From NCBI GenBank assembly GCA_018268675.1, contig JAFDWB010000062.1:1-49917 (forward strand): a stretch of DNA of 49,917 nucleotides, given 5' to 3'. Each line of letters begins with the position of its first letter. Positions within the stretch are counted from its first letter, which is position 1. The notes under the pieces were generated by a model. It was not told where the DNA came from and ran no database searches. It was given only the letters and a program-made list of their open reading frames with translations. This DNA comes from Actinomycetota bacterium. Lineage in GTDB: Bacteria > Actinomycetota > Thermoleophilia > Solirubrobacterales > 70-9. A program made the translations under genes and the position numbers. Shown piece by piece: positions 44,200 to 49,917 of the stretch.

Positions 44200-45326
44200 G
44201 AATCTGTCGCGAGCGCGCGTTCGTAGACGCGGTACTTCTTAACCACGCGGCCGTTCATGGCTTCGAGGCCGGAGTTCATCGCGTGGTTGGTCTCGAGGAT
44301 GAAGCCGGCCTCGCCGTGTTTCAGGCGTGAGCGGGCGGCGGCTTCGAAGTGTTCGACGTAGAGGAGGGCGGCGACGCCGGTGTGCTGCCACTCGGGCTTG
44401 ACGCCGAGGAAGCCGACGCGGAGGCGATCGGTGGTGCGGTTGCGCATCAGGAAGTCGAACCAGCCGGTGGGGAGGAGGCGGCCGTTCATGCGTTTCTGGA
44501 GCTGGTTGGCGTCCATCACGGTGATCGCCATCGCGATCGTCTCCCCCTCGCGTTCGGCGACCATGAACCATTCGGGCGAGTAGACGAGCTGGAGGTCGAG
44601 CGCGTAGGCGTCCAGGTCCTCCTTCGAGTAGGGGACGAAGCCCCAGTTCTCCGACCAGGCCGAGTTGTAGACGTCGGCAAACTTGTCGAGGTCCTTGCGC
44701 AGCGAGCGGCGGGTCATTTTGCGCACCTCGACCCCGTACTTCTCGCGGCAGCGCTTGGCGAGTTTCTCGATGATCGGCTTCATCGAGGCGCGGTCGTCGA
44801 TCGAGAGGTCCCAGGAGAGGAGGTCCATCGCCTTCACCAGGCCCGCCTCCTCGATCCGCCGCTGGTAGTAGGGCGGGTGCCAGTTCTGGCGGATCAGCGG
44901 TTCGAGGTCGAAGCCCTCGATCAGGATCCCGCCCTCCTCGTTCAGGCTGAAGTCCATCGGCCCGAGCATCTGGTCGCAGCCGCGCGCCCGCAGCCACGCC
45001 TCCGCGGTCCCGAGGAGCGCGGTGAGGATCTCCGGGTCGTCCTCGAACTCGAGGAAGCCGAACATCCCGGTCCGGGTGCCGTGGAACTGGTTGTAGGCGA
45101 AATCGATCTGGGCGGTGATCCGCCCGACCACGCGCCCCTCGCGCCGGGCCAGGAAGTACTCCGCTTCGCCGTGCTTGAAGTAGGCGTTCAGGCGCCGGCT
45201 GAGGAAGATGCGCCGCTCGAGTTTCAGCGGCGTCACCCACGGCGTGCCCGCGTGGAGGCGGAAGGGCAGGTCGATGAACTCGCCGATCTGGCGGCGACCC
45301 TCGACGGTGGTGATCTCGACCCCCAC
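44196..45326 (-). CDS. GNAT-fold acyltransferase-like protein
   Basis: 376 residues. The N-terminal half includes EYFLARREGRVVGRITAQID and GMFGFLEFEDDPEILTALL, the beta-bulge and helix of a GNAT domain. The later RVGFLGVKPEWQHTGVAALL matches the acetyl-CoA pyrophosphate-binding loop of a second GNAT domain. LGPMDFSLNEEGGILIEGF is typical of an uncharacterised actinobacterial and proteobacterial family. The GTG at 45326 (GVEITTVEGRR) is chosen because longer frames run into the hairpin at 45351. Substrate unknown. Confidence 0.72.
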   Translation of the reverse strand: MGVEITTVEGRRQIGEFIDLPFRLHAGTPWVTPLKLERRIFLSRRLNAYFKHGEAEYFLARREGRVVGRITAQIDFAYNQFHGTRTGMFGFLEFEDDPEILTALLGTAEAWLRARGCDQMLGPMDFSLNEEGGILIEGFDLEPLIRQNWHPPYYQRRIEEAGLVKAMDLLSWDLSIDDRASMKPIIEKLAKRCREKYGVEVRKMTRRSLRKDLDKFADVYNSAWSENWGFVPYSKEDLDAYALDLQLVYSPEWFMVAEREGETIAMAITVMDANQLQKRMNGRLLPTGWFDFLMRNRTTDRLRVGFLGVKPEWQHTGVAALLYVEHFEAAARSRLKHGEAGFILETNHAMNSGLEAMNGRVVKKYRVYERALATDS

Positions 45327-45350
45327 GGTCAGGAAACCTACTGCCCCGGT

Positions 45351-45393
45351 GAGTTCGCAGTTTGCCGCGCTATCCGCGGGTTTCTGCGAACTC
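45351..45393. repeat. Dispersed hairpin family 1, copy E
   Basis: Outer arms GAGTTCGCAG/CTGCGAACTC and inner arms CCGCG/CGCGG pair, separated by short internal loops. It lies between the GNAT-like gene and the alcohol dehydrogenase pseudogene, in the same architecture as copy C. Confidence 0.78.
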
Positions 45394-45407
45394 ATCGCGA
45401 CGGGCGC

Positions 45408-45706
45408 TCAGTTGAACTCGATCACGCTGCGGATGCCGTCCTGGGCCTCCATCAGCTCGAAGCCGCGGTTCACTTCGTCCAGGGTGATCTTGTGGGAGAT
45501 GAAGGGGGTGACGTCGATCTCGCCGGCGAGGGCCCGGTCGACGAGGATGGGGACCTGGTCGCGCCCCTTGACGCCGCCGAAGGAGGAGCCGGCGACGCGG
45601 CGGCCGGTGATCAGGAGGCGGGGGACGACGTCGAGGGTCTCGCCCTTGCCGGCGCGAGCGCGAGCGGCTGCCCGAACTCCTCCAGCACCGCGGCCCGGAT
45701 CTTCAC
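45408..45706 (-). pseudogene. Zinc-type alcohol dehydrogenase with large internal deletion
   Basis: GTG 45706, preceded by GAGGAGGAG, reads VKIRAAVLEEFGQPLALAP, a normal zinc-ADH N-terminus. At about 45650 the sequence jumps, in a different frame, to the normal C-terminus: LDVVPRLLITGRRVAGSSFG, GVKGRDQVPILVDRAL and then IRSVIEFN before the stop. About 250 codons, including the zinc ligands and the NAD-binding fold, are missing. The N-terminal frame ends after 31 codons at TGA 45611-45613. The remnant is therefore non-functional, produced by one deletion between short GC-rich sequences. Confidence 0.88.
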
Positions 45707-45831
45707 GCTCGCTCCTCCTCTCGAAAGGCCCTTTCCAAGCCGATCCTAGCCCCAGCCCGCCGCCCCGCCGGCGCCTCGGGCATCCGTCTATCCCGGTCCG
45801 GTCTTTTAAGTAGCCGGGTAGGCCTGCCGAC

Positions 45832-47523
45832 ATGGAGTCCATGCGCCCGCTCCTCCTCGCCCCGCTCGCCGCCTTGGCGGCGCTGCTCCTCTTCGGGGCG
45901 ACCGAGGCCGGGGCGGGCGACCCGACCTGCCACGGGAAACCGGCGACGATCGTCTCCAATGCGCCGACGATCATCGGCACCAAGGCCCCCGACGTGATCG
46001 TCGCCGGCCCCGGGAACAACGTCATCCACGGGGAAGGCGGCAACGACCTGATCTGCGCCGGGGCCGGCAACGACACCATCTACGGCGAACGCGGCAACGA
46101 CACGATCTACGGCGAAGAAGGCGAAGACACGATCTACGGGGAACGCGGCTCCGACACCCTCGACGGCGGCCCCGGCAACGACCGGATCTTCGGCGGCCGC
46201 GGCTCCGACCAGATCGAAGGTGGGCCGGGCTCCGACCTGCTCGAGGGCGAACAGGGCAACGACACCGTCAACGGCGGCGCCGGTGACCACGACATCGTCG
46301 AGGGCAACCAGGGCGACGACACGCTGAACGGCGGTCCCGGCAACGAAGACGTGATCATCGGCGGCCCCGGCAACGACCAGATCGACGGCGGCCCCGGCGA
46401 ACACGACATCGCCGACTACGCGGGCGCCGGCGGCGCGGTCACCATCAACCTGCAGACGCAGACCGTCACCGGGGCCGAGAACGAGCACCTGGAAGGGATC
46501 GAGGACGCGATCGGCGGTTCCGGGAACGACACCCTGATCGGCTCCTCGGAAACCGCGAACCGGCTCGACGGCGGACCCGGCAACGACCACCTCGAAGCGG
46601 TCGGCCCCGGCGACGCCGCCTTCGGCGGTCCGGGCGGCGACCAGTGCACCGGCGGCTTCGCCGCAGAAACCTCCTGCGGGCCGGCGGCGGGCACCAACGG
46701 CCTCGCGGTCGAAATCTACGAATCGATCGACGGCCAGTCGACGCTGATCCTCACCGGCAGCCCCGGTCCCGACGTCGGCACCGTCGACTACTCGGCCGGT
46801 CAGTGGATCATCACCGGCTCCGACGTCACCCTTGGCGACCCGACCAACCCCGACTGCACCGGCGGCGGCACGGTGGTCTGCACCGGCAAGGTCGACGCGA
46901 TCGAAGCGAACATGGGGGCGGGCGACGACGAAATGACGATCGGCGAATCCGTCCCGGCCTCGATCTCGGCGACGCTCGAAGGCGGCACCGGCTCCGACAA
47001 GCTCGTCGGCGGCCCCGGCAACGACGTCCTCTACGCGGGCCCCGACCACGTCCCCGACATCCTCGAAGGCGGCCCCGGCAACGACGTCCTCTACGGGGTC
47101 AACATCTTCCACCCGAAAAAAGACTCGGGCGCGGCGACGATGAACGGCGGCCCCGGCTCAGACCTGATGATCGGGGGCCAGCCCTGCGACGGCGACACCT
47201 TCAACGGCGGCCCGGGCGCCAACGACAGCGCCTCCTTCGCCCGCATCCACAACTCGGCCGGCGTCGCGGTCGAAGCAACGATCGGCGGCTCCGTCACGAC
47301 CCCCGGCGTCCCCAACTGCACCCCCGGCCACATCACCGCCAGCACGGAGAAGATCGAGGGCTCGCCCGGCAACGACATCCTCACCGGCGACAACGGGCCG
47401 AACACCCTGCTCGGCCGCGGCGGCAACGACAAGCTGAACGGGATGGGCGGCGTCGACGACTGCATCGGCGGCGCCGGCCACGACACCGCCACCAACTGCG
47501 AGCAGGAAGCCTCGATCCCCTGA
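45832..47523 (+). CDS. Secreted RTX-type calcium-binding repeat protein
   Basis: 563 residues. A signal peptide (about 5-27, LLLAPLAALAALLLFG) is followed by tandem GGxGxDxUx nonapeptides. These are dense between residues 60 and 200 (GGNDLICAG, RGNDTIYG, PGNDRIFGG) and return at about 375-420 and 515-545. Such repeats fold into calcium-loaded parallel beta-rolls outside the cell. A spacer (about 280-370) with two Cys pairs has no recognised domain, and no catalytic domain is visible. Start choices are ATG 45832 and ATG 45841. The underlying DNA is a visible near-repeat of GGCGGCCCCGGCAACGAC. Glutamate is mostly GAA. Confidence 0.9.
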   Translation: MESMRPLLLAPLAALAALLLFGATEAGAGDPTCHGKPATIVSNAPTIIGTKAPDVIVAGPGNNVIHGEGGNDLICAGAGNDTIYGERGNDTIYGEEGEDTIYGERGSDTLDGGPGNDRIFGGRGSDQIEGGPGSDLLEGEQGNDTVNGGAGDHDIVEGNQGDDTLNGGPGNEDVIIGGPGNDQIDGGPGEHDIADYAGAGGAVTINLQTQTVTGAENEHLEGIEDAIGGSGNDTLIGSSETANRLDGGPGNDHLEAVGPGDAAFGGPGGDQCTGGFAAETSCGPAAGTNGLAVEIYESIDGQSTLILTGSPGPDVGTVDYSAGQWIITGSDVTLGDPTNPDCTGGGTVVCTGKVDAIEANMGAGDDEMTIGESVPASISATLEGGTGSDKLVGGPGNDVLYAGPDHVPDILEGGPGNDVLYGVNIFHPKKDSGAATMNGGPGSDLMIGGQPCDGDTFNGGPGANDSASFARIHNSAGVAVEATIGGSVTTPGVPNCTPGHITASTEKIEGSPGNDILTGDNGPNTLLGRGGNDKLNGMGGVDDCIGGAGHDTATNCEQEASIP

Positions 47524-47532
47524 CCGGGTAGC

Positions 47533-48282
47533 GTGAAGTCGATGTCCGACGCCGACCCCGAGATCGAGGTCGTCCTCGCCGCCTACGACGCCTTCGCCCG
47601 CGGCGACATCACCGCCGCGACCAAGGATCTCGACCCCGAAGTCGAGTGGATCCCGCCGATCGCCTGCGGGGGCGGCGGTCCACGCGTCGGCCCGGCCGCC
47701 GTCGCGGAGTACCTGGAGGACGCGCGGGCGGAGTGGAAGCACCTCACCTCGGAGCCCGCCGCGCAGCGGGTCGGGCCGGAGATCGTCGTCGTCCACCGCC
47801 TCCACGGCAACCTCCTGGACGGGGCGCCGCGGGAGGTCGAAATCGCCGACGCCTTCCGCTTCCGCGAGGGGCGGATCGGCCGCATGCGCGCCTACGAGGC
47901 GCCCGAGGAGGCCTTTGCCGCGGCGCCGCTGCGGCGCTGGATCGACGCCTATCTGGCCGCCTGGGAGTCGAACGACCCGGAGGCGATCGCGGCGCTCTTC
48001 ACGCCCGACGCGGTCTACCGTTTCGAGCCCTGGGAGCCCTGGCGCGGCGGCGAGGAGATCGTCGCCGGCTGGCTCGAGCACGCCGACAAGCCCGGCGCCG
48101 CGACCTTCCACTGGTGGCACGTCGCCCGCGACGGCGACCTCTGGACGGTCGAGGCGCGCACCCGCTACCACGACCGCAGGGGCGACTACTCGAACCTCTG
48201 GCTGGTCGAGCTCGACGACGCGGGACGCGCCCGCGGCTTCAGCGAGTGGCGGAAGCAGCTGCCCGAGGGCGCGGGCGGTTGA
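47533..48282 (+). CDS. Tandem SnoaL-like (NTF2-fold) protein
   Basis: 249 residues comprising two NTF2-like domains. The first, about 8-125, contains LAAYDAFARGDITAATKDLD and EVEWIPP. The second, about 130-245, contains IDAYLAAWESNDPEAIAALF, PDAVYRFEP and RWYH-type strands (ARTRYHDRRGDYSNLW). Each resembles a ketosteroid-isomerase-like domain, so the protein may be a self-contained pseudodimer. GTG 47533 or ATG 47542 are both possible starts, 10-18 bases after the RTX stop. Function is unknown. Confidence 0.78.
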   Translation: MKSMSDADPEIEVVLAAYDAFARGDITAATKDLDPEVEWIPPIACGGGGPRVGPAAVAEYLEDARAEWKHLTSEPAAQRVGPEIVVVHRLHGNLLDGAPREVEIADAFRFREGRIGRMRAYEAPEEAFAAAPLRRWIDAYLAAWESNDPEAIAALFTPDAVYRFEPWEPWRGGEEIVAGWLEHADKPGAATFHWWHVARDGDLWTVEARTRYHDRRGDYSNLWLVELDDAGRARGFSEWRKQLPEGAGG

Positions 48283-48305
48283 GCCGGCCGGTCGCCGGCT
48301 GCCGC

Positions 48306-49232
48306 TCAGATGGCGGTGAGGCGGGACAGCTCGTCGGGGGTGAGGGTGAGCTGCATGGAGGCGAGGAGCGGGACGAGCTGGGACGCGTCGCGGGCGCTGG
48401 CGATCGGGGCGAGGACGGTCGGCTGCTCGCGCAGCCAGGCGAGGGCGACGGCGGCGGGCTGGGTGTCGTGGGCGGCGGCGATCTCGTCGAGCGCCGCGAG
48501 CATCCGTTCGCCGCGGGCGTCCAGGTAGGGGACGGCGCCAGGGGCGCGGGGGCTGTCGACCGCGGCACCGCCGGGGCGGTACTTGCCGGTGAGGAAGCCG
48601 CGCGCCAGGCCGTAGTAGGGGAAGCAGGCGAGGCCCTCGCGTTCGCAGACCGGACGCGGGTCGGTCTCGTAGTCGCGCTCCATCAGGTTGTAGTGGGGTT
48701 GCACCGCGACGAAGCGGGGCAGGCCCTCGCGGTCGGCCAGCGCGAGCGCCTCGGCGAGGCGCGCGCCCGAGTAGTTGGAGGCGGCGATGTGGCGTACCTT
48801 GCCCGCGGCGACCAGCTCGCCGAAGGCGCCGAGCGTCTCCGCGAGCGGCGTGTCCGGATCGTCGGCGTGGGCGTAGTAGAGGTCGATGTGGTAGGTCCCG
48901 AGGCGGCGCAGGGAGTCGTCGGCGGCGCGGCGGATCGTCTCCGGGCGAAGGTTGTCGAGCCCCGGGAATTTGCCGACCTTGGTGGCGATCACGACGTCGT
49001 CGCGGTTGCCGCGCGCCGCCATCCACTCGCCGATGATCGTCTCCGACTCGCCGCCGTCGCCGCCCGGCGCCCAGGCGGAGTAGGAGTCGGCGGTGTCGAC
49101 GAAGTTGCCGCCGCCGGCGACGTAGGCGTCGAGCACCGCGAAGGAGGCCTCGCGGTCGGCGGTCCAGCCGAAGACGTTACCGCCGAGGCAGAGGCCGGAG
49201 ACGTCGAGGTCGGAGCCGGGGATGAGCGCCAT
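48306..49232 (-). CDS. Aldo-keto reductase
   Basis: A 308-residue NADPH-dependent aldo-keto reductase of the YajO/YakC-like group. The catalytic set is Asp-Tyr in FVDTADSYSAWAPG, Lys in VVIATKVGKFPG and His in HIDLYYAHADDPDTP. PIASARDASQL near the C-terminus contributes the NADPH 2'-phosphate region. It is convergent with the tandem SnoaL gene by 23 bases. The substrate is probably a small aldehyde or ketone, not identifiable further. Confidence 0.9.
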   Translation of the reverse strand: MALIPGSDLDVSGLCLGGNVFGWTADREASFAVLDAYVAGGGNFVDTADSYSAWAPGGDGGESETIIGEWMAARGNRDDVVIATKVGKFPGLDNLRPETIRRAADDSLRRLGTYHIDLYYAHADDPDTPLAETLGAFGELVAAGKVRHIAASNYSGARLAEALALADREGLPRFVAVQPHYNLMERDYETDPRPVCEREGLACFPYYGLARGFLTGKYRPGGAAVDSPRAPGAVPYLDARGERMLAALDEIAAAHDTQPAAVALAWLREQPTVLAPIASARDASQLVPLLASMQLTLTPDELSRLTAI

Positions 49233-49438
49233 CGGGCGACTCTAGCGACTCGGCCAAGTGGCCGAAATCGCGCCGGAAGCGGCGAAAACCAGACGTTCGG
49301 CGGTGTCGATGTTCGCCGACCGGAGCGAATCGATAGGTTTCCGATACGAGTAAAAATGAGGAGTGGCGGGTAAGGCCACCTTCGGCTCTGGCAAGCGCTT
49401 TCAGTCTCGTCTACGGGACCTCCTGAAAGGTTGATTCG

Positions 49439-49917
49439 GTGAAAGATAAAGACCTGGGGCTCAAATTCTGGGCGGCTGTGGCAGTGAGCGCGATCGGCAT
49501 GGGTGTCGCCATCGCTTTCGTCGCGGGCTTCTTCCTCGGGCACTTCACCGGGCACGAAACGACCACCACGGTGACGGCGGCCGGCGCAGGGGCGGCCGGG
49601 GAAGCCGAAACCGCCGCCAACGGGATCACCCCGGCGCCCGAATTCACCGCCGAAGAACTGAGCGCGCACGCGGGCGCCAACTGGATCACGAACGGCGGCA
49701 GCATGTCGAACGACCGCTTCTCGACCCTCTCCGAAATCAACACCGAAAACGTCAAGGAACTGAAAGGCGACTGGGTCACCAAGATCGGCGCCAACGCCAC
49801 CGCGGCCAAGTTCTCCGCCGAGGGCCAGGCGATCGAGTACGAAGGGACGATCTACATCACCGACGGGGCCGACGACGTCTTCGCGATCGACGCCCACAAC
49901 GGCCACCGGCTCTGGAC
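49439..49917 (+). CDS. Membrane-anchored PQQ-dependent (quinoprotein) dehydrogenase, N-terminal part
   Basis: 159 codons are present and the gene runs off the window. GTG 49439 has AAAGG about 8 bases upstream. One N-terminal membrane helix (AVAVSAIGMGVAIAFVAGFF) is followed by a Thr/Ala/Glu linker. The propeller then begins with NWITNGGSMSNDRFSTLSEI, INTENVKELKGDWV and YITDGADDVFAIDAHNGHRL, the first-blade pattern of methanol/ethanol quinoprotein dehydrogenases. The catalytic part is outside the window. Glutamates are almost all GAA, as in the other exported proteins here. Confidence 0.85.
   Translation, partial: MKDKDLGLKFWAAVAVSAIGMGVAIAFVAGFFLGHFTGHETTTTVTAAGAGAAGEAETAANGITPAPEFTAEELSAHAGANWITNGGSMSNDRFSTLSEINTENVKELKGDWVTKIGANATAAKFSAEGQAIEYEGTIYITDGADDVFAIDAHNGHRLW

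Noticed and set aside
46060-46420. Regular DNA repeats that could be read as a tandem repeat array or CRISPR
   Set aside because: The period encodes the GGxGxDxUx nonapeptides of the RTX protein in frame. There are no spacers and no cas genes.

Overview
The window is a very GC-rich, gene-dense chromosomal segment. It most likely comes from an actinobacterium of the Thermoleophilia/Solirubrobacterales type. The grounds are: GTG and TTG starts; probable leaderless promoters; two luciferase-like (F420-type) oxidoreductases; a fur-katG pair; a secreted trypsin-like protease with a basic C-terminal Ig-like domain; an RTX protein; and a membrane-anchored PQQ dehydrogenase. I saw no rRNA, tRNA, CRISPR array or intact insertion sequence.

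Layout. 1-2.1 kb: end of a histidinol-dehydrogenase-family gene, an iron alcohol dehydrogenase and a TIM-barrel isomerase, probably one polyol or sulfo-polyol catabolic operon. 2.3-7.6 kb: tatA, aspartase, a 3-hydroxyisobutyryl-CoA hydrolase, a luciferase-like oxidoreductase, an SDR and a TetR. 7.6-12.6 kb: a TetR/MFS divergent unit with two matching operators, a universal stress protein and a large secreted CocE-type hydrolase. 12.7-20 kb: katG-fur, an HD hydrolase, a TetR-MFS pair, a peroxiredoxin remnant, a SIS protein and a Sco-like/CtaG divergent pair. 21-26.2 kb: secreted protease, a 0.7-kb non-coding stretch full of nested palindromes that ends in a cobalamin-riboswitch-like core, a HAD phosphatase, a luciferase-like protein and an aldo-keto reductase. 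26.7-33.7 kb: membrane proteins, regulators, two MFS pumps, a SnoaL-like protein and a methyltransferase.

The most interesting locus is 33.8-42.4 kb. A tightly coupled minus-strand operon encodes, in order of transcription, a 1007-residue fusion of an EPSP-synthase-like domain with an acyl-CoA ligase, an acyl-CoA dehydrogenase, a FabL-like enoyl reductase and a FadH-type 2,4-dienoyl-CoA reductase. A beta-ketoacyl-ACP synthase is divergent to it. This gene content matches what is needed to turn shikimate into cyclohexanecarboxyl-CoA, the starter unit of omega-cyclohexyl fatty acids and some polyketides. The EPSP-synthase domain has lost several canonical residues, which fits a different reaction.

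42.3-44.2 kb looks like a toxin-antitoxin or defence-like island: an XRE regulator, divergent from an HTH/DUF2384-like protein with an extra C-terminal domain, a HEPN protein and another XRE protein. 44.2-49.9 kb holds a GNAT-like protein, an alcohol dehydrogenase pseudogene with a large internal deletion, an RTX protein, a double SnoaL protein, an aldo-keto reductase and the start of a PQQ dehydrogenase.

Three families of dispersed hairpins lie between genes (five, two and two copies). Genes for exported proteins use GAA for glutamate far more than cytoplasmic genes, which use GAG almost only.
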